Assembly: GCA_001942185.1 (NCBI GenBank)
Contig: MKJV01000073.1
Location: forward strand, 1-64,000
DNA length: 64,000 nucleotides
Direction: 5' to 3'
Source of the DNA: Pseudonocardia sp. CNS-004
GTDB lineage: Bacteria > Actinomycetota > Actinomycetes > Mycobacteriales > Pseudonocardiaceae
The notes below the pieces were generated by a model. That model saw only the letters and a list, made by a program, of their open reading frames with translations. It did not search any database and was not told the DNA's origin. Both the position numbers and the translations under genes were made by a program. Positions 27,701 to 36,170 of this stretch are shown in pieces (positions within the stretch are counted from its first letter, which is position 1; every line of letters begins with the position of its first letter).

Positions 27701-28639
27701 CCCGGTTGTAGCGCTGCAGCGCCACCAGCGCGACGTTCACCGCGACGGCGACCGCGTTGATCACGAAGGTCGCCCCGAACCGCCCTGCGGCCAGCCCCGC
27801 GATCACCGGCAGGACCGTGTAGACGGCCGCCGCTAGGTGGATGAGTTCGTTGATGACGCTGCCGCGCACGGCGAACCCGGTCACCGCCTCCAGCGGGGGG
27901 CGGCTCCCGTCGAGCCGGTAGTTGGTGCCCTCGCCCGCCCGGGTCATCCGCCCGACCGTGCCCATCACGACCTTGCACACCAGCGGGCTGCCGAACCGCT
28001 CGTGCCGGCGCACCGAGGCATGCGCGTCGCGCGGGATCAGGTAGCGCAGCAGCGCACCGCGCAGCCGGCCGGACCGGGTGGACCGGAGCAGCTGGTGCAC
28101 GGTCGGCGGCGTCGCCGCGCGGGCGCGGTCGAGCCGATCGAGCAGCTCGGCGGCGACCGCCTCCCGCGAGCGGCCGTCCACCGAGCGGGTCTGCTCCTGG
28201 ATGCGGAACCGGGTCTCGTAGGCGAGCAGGTCGGTGAACCACTCCGGCTCGAGGCGACCGGACTCGACGAGCCGGTTCACCTCCTCCAGCACGTGCCCGA
28301 AGATCACGATCGCCCGGCCGGGCGCGTGCTGGGGATGCACCCACCCGAACGCGACCAGCGTCCGGCGCGGGTCCGGCACCCCGGCCCGGTGCAGCGCGGC
28401 CACCGTCGCCGCATCCGCGTCCCAGACCAGGATCGGCGGGGTGCCCGGGGGTCCCCGAGGCAGGGACGGGGCGTCCCGCCATGACACCGGGCGCATCCGC
28501 CCGGCGAGCCGGGGCAGCACGCGCAGGACCTTGCGCACCACCCGGGCGGCAGGTCACCGACGGCCAGCGGGCCTCCCCTCCCGCCCTCACCCGTGGTGCT
28601 GATGCGGTCGGCGCGCGGGGCGGCGTCCTCCGGGGTCAC
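21705..28639 (-). CDS. Giant multidomain protein 3: membrane region, ART-like, Nudix and HNH nuclease domains
   Basis: About 2,300 codons, read across several frameshifts (near 28540, 26690, 24225 and 24150). It starts at GTG 28639 (VTPEDAAPRADRISTTGEGG), overlapping the preceding stop. Order from the N-terminus: a degenerate recurring module, about six hydrophobic segments (28.0-27.1 kb), an intact recurring module, one helix, a coiled-coil-like region, another helix, a long helical region (25.5-24.2 kb), an ART-like domain, a Nudix domain, a third recurring module, a Pro/Ala linker, and a C-terminal HNH nuclease. The order 'anchor, linker, effector tip' resembles polymorphic toxins. Fusion with gene 2 through a further indel cannot be excluded. 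No homologue of the full layout is known to me. Confidence 0.8.
21800..22310 (-). other. Domain: HNH/endonuclease-VII-like toxin tip of giant protein 3
   Basis: After a Pro-rich linker comes WYEKSMPRREFRWKAERLLE, then AHNPVARDRNVTRKYRHDLV. The metal-site motif DHVHELQLGGPDDAENLRML continues as DRLTNEVIGARQIQPQIHAL. The D-H-x-x-E-L-Q-x-G-G ... N-L pattern with a later N-x-x-I-G is typical of HNH nucleases at the C-terminus of bacterial polymorphic toxins. DNA or RNA cleavage is expected from the fold; the target is unknown. Confidence 0.7.
22480..22880 (-). repeat. Recurring 'HERDFH' module, copy 1 (giant protein 3)
   Basis: About 130 residues: GGGAVALTPLTEADRLAIVD, then PRRMPRGPPGVEVLVLDGEL, GVIAFGWADGRAVVITRRML, and LVHERDFHMPGG with EHTGHRHDQDAAPLAEAL. 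HERDFH is encoded at 22566-22583. It sits between the Nudix and HNH domains. Conserved His/Glu residues suggest a metal site; function is not established. Confidence 0.75.
22890..23375 (-). other. Domain: Nudix hydrolase in giant protein 3
   Basis: A possible zinc knuckle (CDCGQRH) is followed by a Nudix fold, with the Nudix box in GGARDYRESDERAAMREGWE continuing EARI. This fits GX5EX7REUXEEXGU except for Arg at the last Gly. It also has GTWGLLGG just before the box. Nudix enzymes cleave nucleoside diphosphates linked to another group, including ADP-ribose and NAD. It directly follows an ART-like domain in the same chain. Confidence 0.8.
23380..24060 (-). other. Domain: ADP-ribosyltransferase-like, copy 1 (giant protein 3)
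   Basis: WGRAQLARLAAMPVADALRE leads to VPMYRGIAGAY, AEQFRTGTPFIGWAANMEGR, GTNFATDHAVAGEYS and, at the end, DIGLWAALSGVDAI with QYLVGNRAAMLVDE. YRG (Arg), the NF-S/A-TD segment and a late acidic residue are placed as in R-S-E ARTs. It is clearly paralogous to the copy in giant protein 2. The ART assignment is by pattern and context, not proven. Confidence 0.6.
26230..26655 (-). repeat. Recurring 'HERDFH' module, copy 2 (giant protein 3)
   Basis: GGGAVALTPLTEADRLVIVD, then PHRMPRGPPGVEVVVLDEEL, GVIAFGWAERGVVVISRRML, and LLAHERDFHLPGG with EHSGDRHDAHAAPFADAL. HERDFH is encoded at 26321-26338. It is followed directly by a basic stretch and a membrane helix (GRFAAAAVLGGMFVLAGGPG). Confidence 0.75.
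28090..28545 (-). repeat. Recurring module, degenerate copy 4 (giant protein 3 N-terminus)
   Basis: PSLPRGPPGTPPILVWDADA, RRTLVAFGWVHPQHAPGRAI VIFGHVLEEVNRLVESGRLE and WFTDLLAYETRFRIQEQTRS align with the other copies. The HERDFH residues are replaced by YETRFR, and the following His cluster is absent. The fold is therefore kept without the putative metal ligands. Confidence 0.6.
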
Positions 28640-31600
28640 CGCGGGCGTGACCGGCCGGCCCGGGTCGCAGGCGCCTCGACGCGGGGCCGCCGGACACGGT
28701 GACCTGCCAGCGGCGGCCGGTCTGCGCGGTGTGCAGCCAGACGTCGCGGCCCTCGGCGACCAGCCGGCGCAGCTGTGCGGTCGTCACCACCCTGACTCGC
28801 CCGAGGGCGCGTAGGCATCGGTCCCGGGCGCGGCGGGCGGCGTCGGCGGGACGTACCCGTCGGCCGGCGCCGGTCACCGGGGAACCGCTGCGCCACGACG
28901 TGGCCCGCGGCGGCCAGTGCGTCCTCCCGCTCGGTGGTGGAGGCGGCCGGGTGGCGACGGCCTCGGCGACCCGGTCCAGGCGCTCGGTGACGACGAGGAG
29001 CAGCTCGTCGCCCGGCAGCACGGCCAGCAACCGGTCGCGCTGGGCGAGCAGGTGGGCGAACTGGTCGAGGACGTCGCCGGTGGTCAGCCGCCCGAAGATC
29101 TCCGGGTGCCTGCGCAGCATCCAGACGAACGGGTCGACCTGGCCCAGCCGGGAGTGCAGGCCCTCGTCGAAGTCGACGTGGTGGATCGGGCCCTGCTCGC
29201 CCCGCAGCAGGTTCACCCAGTGGAAGCCGCCCCAGTCGCCGAGCAGGGCGCCGATCGCGAACCGGCCGGCGAGCTCGTCGCGCAGGTGCCCGTTGCCGGG
29301 GGCTTCCAGGTCCGGGAAGGCGCCCTCGACGTGGTCGCCGACCTCCAGCACCTCCCCGGCCTTGATCAGCAGGCCGTCCTCGGTGCGGAGGTCCTCCAGC
29401 GCGACGGCGGCCCAGGTCCGGGATGCGGGCACGCCGCTCACCCGGTAGGCGGCGCCGGTGGTGACCGAGGTGATCAGCACGTCATGGCTGTCGGGGTGCT
29501 TGACCACCAGCCGCCGGCCACCGGCCTCGAACCTCATCACCTTGGGACGGCCGTCGAGGGTGGTCTTGCGCCGCTGGAGCGGCCCGGCGTAGGTCAGGTC
29601 GCCCGCGTGCAGGCCACGGAGCGGGAGGCCGGCCGCGGGGCGCGCGGTTGCGCGGAGTGCTCGGCGGCTCGTGGCGTCGCGGGCCCCGCCTCGGCGCCGA
29701 CGCCTTCGCCCGCCCCGCCGCGGGCCTCGACCGGCGCGGCGGCGAGCTGATCGGCGTGGTCGTCGTGCCCCAGCCCGTGCCGTGTGATCACATGCCGCAG
29801 CGCGGTGATGGCCCTCCGGGCAGCAGCACCGACGCGCGTCGCGCGAGTACCGGGCGATGCGCTCGAGGCCTCGGTCGTCTCGGTGCTCGGCGCGTCGGGT
29901 GTCACCGGCGAGTCGGCTTCGACGACGCGGCCGCCCGAATCCAGCCCGGCGCGCCGGGCGACATCGGCCCGGCGCGCCTTGAGCCGTTCGACGAGCAGGT
30001 CCGTCGTAGCCGGCCCGAAACCGGCTGCAGCCACGATCGCCTCGATCTGCTCCGGGGTCACGGAAAGGACCTGACGCGCAGAGGTGCGCAGCTGTTCTAC
30101 GGTCATCGACCGGAACACGTCTGCGGCCTGCGGGTTGTGGGCGTCCGGCAGCAGCGGGTCCTCGTACCCACGCAGGGTGTCCCATTCGGCCACGGCGTTG
30201 CCGAAGGCGCCTCCCTTGTGGTCGCCCCGGGCCCGGAACAACAACGCCCCGCCCGTGTCGATCCGTACGGGGGAGCCGCCGACGGTGACCACGTTGCCCG
30301 AGCCACCACCCATCACATCCCATCCACCCAGCCACGCATCGACTGCGAACCCGGGGAACAAGGCGGCCACGTACACGGGATCGGAGAGCCGCTCGGACAG
30401 GTCCGACCGCGCGCCCGCCGGCATCGGGGACGCCACGGCCAGCCGCCCGTCGACCGACAGCACCAACCTGTTCGCCGGCACCGCGATCCCTGCCGCTTCG
30501 TACAGCGCCGCGGCGAGCACCTCGTTGCGGGCATGATCCGCCGATGGCGGGAACTTGACGTAGTACTGCGAACCGTCGGGAGCACGTAGGTTCCGCCCGG
30601 GTTGCTTCCCAGCCTGCCCCCGACTTCCTGCCAGCCATCCATGGCCACCGGCCGGAACCGGTCCGCGACCCCATCGGGAACCGACCCGGCCGCGGAAGCC
30701 GCAGGCCCCGCCACCGCTTCCCCGACCTCCACGAGCATCGCCCCACGGTTGAGCACCAGGTAGTGCCGGTCGCCACCGCCATGGCTCTTGGAGATCGCAT
30801 CGACCCCGGTCAGCGCCGCCCACAGGCCGATGTCGGCCCGGACCCGATCAGCCACCTCGTCGTGGCCTGCCTGGCGAAGGGCCGCCACATCCGCTGCGGC
30901 CCGTTCCTGGGCGGCGTCCAGATGCATGACGTGCGCGTGACGGCCCAGGTAGCCGATCACCACCGCCCGGGATCCCGTCTCGGCCCCGCCGAACATCTGC
31001 CGGAATCCGGGGAGCAACGGCTCGGAGAAGCGACCGGCCACCCCCGGGTCGGTGCTGAAGTTGGTCCCGCGACCGCCCATGCTCGCCGCCTGTCCGACGA
31101 ACGACCGGTCGCCGGTGCGGAACTGCTCGGCCCACTCGTCCGCCCGATCGCCGAAGTCGTCGTGGATGCCCCGGTACAGCGGCTCACGGCCGGCAGCGAA
31201 CAGCTCCCGGCGCCGGGCGCTGTCCGCCGGTGCCGGTGCATCGTTCATGCCCCGTGCAGCCAGCACCGTCAGCAGAGCGTCTTCCGGTGACAACGTCGTG
31301 AGTTCGTGCAAGAACTCCGGATCCCACTCGTCGATGTGGGCACGACGCCGGTCGGAACCGGCCGGGGCGGCGGCCCGGGCCGACCGCAGGGCCTCGGCGA
31401 ACGGGGCCGCGTGCGCGTCGTGCCGATCACCGGTGTGCTCCGGCGCGCGCCCGCCGCGGGGCAGGTGGAAGTCCCGCTCGTGCTCCAGCAGGCGGTACCA
31501 CCAGCCGGCATCCAGGCGGCCGGCGGCCAGGTGCCCGGTGACCTCGTCCAGCATCCGCCGGGTGATCACCACAACGCCGCGCTCCGCCCAGCCGAACGCG

Positions 31601-34600
31601 ATCACACCCGGCACCGGCAGCTCGCCGTCCAGCACCATCACCTGCACGCCGGGCGGCGCCCGCGGCATCCGGTGCGGCAGCGCGTCCAGAGGCGTCATCC
31701 GGCCCTCCATGCGCGGGAGCGCGTCGAGCACCGCCAGCCGGTCGGCCTCGCGCAGGGGGTCGAGTGCGGCCGCCCCACCGCCGCCGCTGCCCAGCCCGGG
31801 CCGCGCCGCGCCCAGCCCGCGGCCGTGGGCCGGCGCGTACAGGACGGCGACGGTGAGGTCGTCGCGGCCGCCCTCGTTGCGCGCGGTGTCGGCGAGCAGG
31901 GTCGCGCCATCGTCCGGGCCGCCGGCGCCGGTGGCGAAGATCATCTTCCCGAGATCAGCCGGCTTCGGCAGGTAGCGCCACAGGCCGTCGGTGGCCAGCA
32001 CCAGCACGCCGGGCACGGGCGGGGTGACGGTGGTGACGGCCGGTTCGGGCATGTAGTCGCTCGCCGCCCAGCGGGTCATGATCCCGCCGTCGGTGATGTC
32101 GCCGCCGCGGGAGTCGTCGAAGGTCAGCTGGATGTCGGGGTGCGTCTCGAGCCGGGTGCGGTCGAGGGGCAGGTAGTAGGCGCGGGCGGTGCCGAGGTGG
32201 CTGATCGTGATCGTCCCGTCGGCGGCGTAGTAAGCGGCGAGGTAGGCGACCGCGGCGTGGCCGGCCTCCGGGGTGTAGTTCTCCGCGAGGCCCCCCAGGC
32301 CGGCCTGGTGCGCGTCGCTGAGCGCCTCGGCCGGAGTGCGGCCCACCCGGTCGGTGCGCAGGATCTCGGCGCGGAACGCGGTGGCGAACCGGTGGGCCGC
32401 GAACCGCGACCCGGGGTAGCTGAACACGCCGTCCACGACCACGGCGACGCGGTCGCCGTTCGGAAGCGTCAGCAGTGTCGCGGCGTCCTGGTTGGTGCGG
32501 TTGCCCAGCCCGCGCCGCGTCGACGCGGCCATGCCGGGCCCGCCGAGGTCGTCGTCGCCGTAGGGGTGCTCGACGCGGTCGCGGTGCGGGATGACCGGGG
32601 AGACGCCGGGCACCGGGGCCACCGGCATGCCCGTGAACAGGTCCTGGTGTGCGGCACGCAGCTTCTTCGCCGCGACCCGCGCGGCCTCGATGATCCGCAG
32701 GCCGCCCGCGGTGCGGTACAGGCCCGCGGCCAACGCGTAGGCGTGGTCGATCTCGTAGCGCTCCAGCGACAGCCTGGCCTCGGCCAGCGCCACCTCCCGT
32801 TCCCGGCCGGGATGCAGCCGGTCGAGCTGGGCGCGGGCCGCGTCCAGCTCCCGGGTGATCTCGCGCAGCCAGTAGTCGGCGGTCGGCGGCAGCGGGTCGG
32901 AGCCGGGGGCGTACGGGCGGGCGGCGTCGGCCGCGCCCAGTGCCCGGTCGACCTGGTGCAGGTGCGAGCCGACCGCCTTCAGCTCGTCGGCGGCCCGGCG
33001 GCGGGCCTCCCGCAGCCGCGCGTACGCCTCGACCTCGGCGGCGCGTGCCGCATGCAGCAGGTCGGCGGCCTCGGTGCGCAGCAGCTGGTCCGGCCGCTGG
33101 TCGGCGAGGAACTCGCCCGCACGCCGCGCCCGGAAGTAGATCCGGTCGGCGGCGTCGGTCTCCCGCAGCAGGCCGCGCAGCAGACGACGCTGAGCGCCGG
33201 GCACCGTGTGGTGCCGCCACCGCGACACGACCAGATCACGGACGTTGCGGGCGAACCGGACGGGCGCGGCGGGGTGGTCGGCGGGCAGCGGCCAGCTGAG
33301 CCGGCCGGCCGAGTGCCGCATCCGGTAGCCCAGCCCGGTCAGCCGCCGCCAGGTGATGCCGGCGTCGTCGATCCAGCCGTCGTGCCAGTGGAGGAACGCG
33401 AGATCGCCGTCGCGCAGCAGGTCCCGCAGGGCCCGGTAGGCATCCCGCGGCGTGGGGCCACCGGGCTGCACCCGTACCTCGGTCCCGGTGAGCGGGGCGA
33501 GGTCGGCGCCGCCGGGCAGCACCGACACGTCGGAGCGCACCGCGTGCCGCAGCCGGGCCCCGGCCGCCCGCCACAGCTCGATCAGCTCGTCGGTGGCGCG
33601 GTAGCCGTTCGCCGCATCACCCACGACCGCCTCGATCTCGGCCAGCGCGTCGAGGGTCTCGGCCCAGCCGGTGCCGCCGTACAGCGCTTGCAGCTGCGCC
33701 GGGGTGGCCGGGCCGCGGCGGCCCGCGAGCAGGAGCAGCCGCTCCAGCAGCGTGGCGGGCACCTGGTTCGGCGTGGCCTGCGTGGCCTGGGCCATCGCAT
33801 CACGCCAGCGCTCCCGGTTCCAGCGCCGCTGTGTGGAGCTGTGCTCGGCCTCGACGGCGAGCAGCGCCGCGCCGTTCAGCAGCCGCATCCCGGCCTCGAG
33901 CTGCCGCATCTCGGCGAGCCGCTGGTCGTCGGCGCCGCGCTCGCCTGCCGCGATCCCCAGCTCCTCGGTGACAACCGATTCGCCGACGCTGCGCGCCCGC
34001 TGGTCGGCCAGCTGCGCGGCCGCCTCCAGCGGCTCGACGCGCGGCCGGCTCGCGCCCAGCACCTCGTAGTCCAGCGACCGCGCCAGCGCCGCGGCCCGGC
34101 GCAGGTTCGGGTGGTCCGCATCGTCGTTGTCGTGGTAGTGCTGCTTGATCGCCCGCAGCAGCTCACGGCGCGGACCCGTCATGTACCGCGACCGCAGCTC
34201 GTTGCGGTCGGCCAGCGCAGCCGCCAGCCGTTCCGCCCACACCCGGCTCGACGGTGCGGGTGCCTGCTCTGCCTGACGCTCCTCGAACAGCGCCCACAGC
34301 TCCTGGCCGAGCATCCGCTGGAAATCGACGGCGCGCGCCTCGGCGACCCAGCCGTCGCCGCGCAGCTTGTCGGCGACCGCTTCAGGGCAGCGGGGTCGGC
34401 CGCCAGGATCGGCACGATCAGCTGGATCGCCTCGACGTGCTGAAGGCGCCGCTGGTGAGCCGCGCGCCGCTCGGCGGTCAGCGCGGCGATGATCTCCGTT
34501 GTCCCCGGCAGCGGCTCCCACTCGTCCAGCGGCGCGTGGATCGGTGCGGTCATCCGGCCCCACAGCCGGGCCGCCAGGTCCTCGGCGAGGCCGCGGTCGA

Positions 34601-36170
34601 GCGTGCGGCCGGACAGCCCGAACAGGCCCAGTGCCTGGTCCAGCTCGCGCCGGTACCCCTGTGCCCGGTAGGGCATCCGGCCGCCGGTCAGCACCGTCCA
34701 GCGGGGCGCCCGGCTCGGCGACCGCAGCGCCCGCTTGCTGCGGAATCCGTAGTAGCCGTGGGCGAACTCGTCGAAGTCGCGCCACAACTTGTTGATCAGC
34801 AGCACCGTCGTGGCCGTCACCGCGAACCGGATGAGCACCTCGGCCAGTGAGTTGTCGTTGGCCAGCACCCAGGCCCGTTCCACCCAGGCCAGGTTGATCA
34901 TGACGGCGGCCAGCCCGGCCAGCACCGGATCCAGCGCTTTGCGCCAGGTCAGGCGCGTGTCGACCGGGTTGAAGTTCCGGTAGTCCAGCCAGGTGTGGAA
35001 CTTCCGCCGCTGCCGGTCGCCGTTCCCCTCGACGGCCGCGTTCTTGCGTTCCTGCTGGGCCGCCCGCTTCGCACGCGGCGCCATGATGCGCCCGACCCAG
35101 ACGTTGACGTACTCCGCGACCACGGTCGGCGACGCGTAGACGACCGTGGCGACCACGACGGCGTAGACCAGGTCCTGCCACCCACCCGGGACCAGTGCGG
35201 TGCCCAGGGAGCTCACCACGAACGCGACGACGGCCGACAGCGACCCGGACACCAGCGCCTTGATCACCCGCGTCCGGTTGGTGTCCTTCTTCTGCAGGAT
35301 CGAGCTCATGATGCCGACCACCACCGCCGTGGCGACCGGCCACAGGCCCCAGTAGCCGGTGACCAGGCCGAAGGCCCGTGCGAGCCCGAGCGCGGCGGTG
35401 AAGACGTAGGCGGCCGCCGCCGACCCCCACGCCGACAGCCACGGCCGCGTCGGCATGCCGGAGTCCTGGTTGACGAACTGGCGGCGCAGCACGTACCGGA
35501 ACACCATCCCGGCGGTGACCAGCGGCACCAGCAGGGCCTTCACGCCCAGCAGGCCCGGCTGGTTGACGAACACCGGCCACAGCGCCACCAGCTGCTCGAC
35601 CAGCGGCTGGGCACCCAGCGCCGCGCCGATCCCGCCTGCCACCCAGGCCCCGAGCCGCACACCGTGGGACCGCAGGCCTCGCCAGAACGCCTGCGCGGGC
35701 GGGCCGCGAGTCTGCCGCGGGGTCCACACCGCGCGCACGGCGGCCAGCAGCCCGGCCACCGCGACGACCACCCCGGCCGGCACGGTCACCGGGCCGGCGC
35801 CGACGAGCCCGACCAGGCCTGCCGCGGTGAGGCCGACGCCTGCGCCGATGCCGAAGCCGGACATGCGGACCCGGCGGTTCCGCAGCCGCGGCGCCACCGG
35901 CACGCCCAGCCCGAGGCGGGTCCACAGCCCTGCCCACGTCCCGGCCAGGCCCCGGCCGCGGGCGGCCCGGTCGATGCGGCGGTAGGCGCGCTCCGGCGCC
36001 ACCCCGGCATCGGTCGCGAGCTGCACCGCGCCGAGCCGCCCGGTGGCCAGCGCCCGTCCGGCGGCGCCGTCCGCGGCTCGCGCGCCCCGCAGCGCCGGGA
36101 ACGCCTCGGCGTACCGCGCGGCGACGGCGGCGAGGGCCTGCTCGAACGTGATGCGCTGACCTGATGTCAC
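28636..36170 (-). CDS. Giant multidomain protein 2: polytopic membrane, PP2C, ART-like and two kinase-like domains
   Basis: About 2,510 codons with frameshifts near 34382, 30640, 29640 and close to the end. The GTG start at 36170 (VTSGQRITFEQALAAVAARY) overlaps the gene 1 stop as GTGA. About eight membrane helices lie between 35.9 and 34.7 kb. A long helical, Arg/Ala-rich region follows (34.4-32.6 kb). Next come a PP2C phosphatase domain, a recurring module, an ART-like domain and two kinase-like domains; the end carries VRVVTTAQLRRLVAEGRDVW. The stop at 28636-28638 overlaps the gene 3 start, but the last 50 codons are frame-ambiguous. The catalytic parts are probably cytoplasmic or delivered. 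I do not know a described protein with this layout. Confidence 0.8.
28960..29630 (-). other. Domain: kinase-like fold B in giant protein 2
   Basis: LHAGDLTYAGPLQRRKTTLD leads to RRLVVKHPDSHDVLITSV (candidate ATP-binding Lys). IGALLGDWGGFHWVNLLRGE resembles a catalytic-loop Asp with a downstream Asn. IHHVDFDEGL fits a metal-binding Asp. The pattern resembles HipA or phosphoinositide-kinase-like folds. The substrate is unknown and the assignment is by motif spacing only. Confidence 0.5.
29940..30610 (-). other. Domain: kinase-like fold A in giant protein 2
   Basis: RNLRAPDGSQYYVKFPPSAD (Gly/Lys ATP-binding region) is followed by ARNEVLAAALYEAAGIAVPA, then FAVDAWLGGWDVMGGGSGNV (catalytic-loop D-W-D...N) and PVRIDTGGALLFRARG (metal-binding D-x-G-G). 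A helical C-lobe follows. This is a recognisable kinase-like family seen in large phage, plasmid and toxin polyproteins. Activity and target are unknown. Confidence 0.6.
30715..31340 (-). other. Domain: ADP-ribosyltransferase-like, copy 2 (giant protein 2)
   Basis: REPLYRGIHDDF, AEQFRTGDRSFVGQAASMGG, RGTNFSTDPGVAGRFSEPLL, ADIGLWAALTGVDAISK and HYLVLNRGAMLVE match the copy in giant protein 3 block by block. The YRG Arg, the S-T-D segment and the late Glu are kept. It lies between a recurring module and kinase-like domain A. Confidence 0.6.
31375..31790 (-). repeat. Recurring 'HERDFH' module, copy 3 (giant protein 2)
   Basis: GGGAAALDPLREADRLAVLD, PHRMPRAPPGVQVMVLDGEL, GVIAFGWAERGVVVITRRML, then LLEHERDFHLPRGG and EHTGDRHDAHAAPFAEAL. 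HERDFH is encoded at 31465-31482. It separates the PP2C domain from the ART-like domain. Confidence 0.75.
31840..32545 (-). other. Domain: PP2C-family Ser/Thr phosphatase in giant protein 2
   Basis: GMAASTRRGLGNRTNQDAAT is the N-terminal PP2C motif. VAVVVDG carries a metal-binding Asp. It is followed by GTARAYYL, VLVLATDGLWRYL (second metal Asp) and EGGRDDLTVAVLYAP (final Asp). All core metal ligands seem present, so an active Mn/Mg phosphatase is likely. With two kinase-like domains downstream in the same chain, an internal phosphorylation cycle is possible. Confidence 0.85.

Noticed and set aside
31306..34443. A 1,045-codon open frame on the plus strand opposite giant gene 2
   Set aside because: It is antisense to the PP2C and helical regions, and its product has no recognisable motif.
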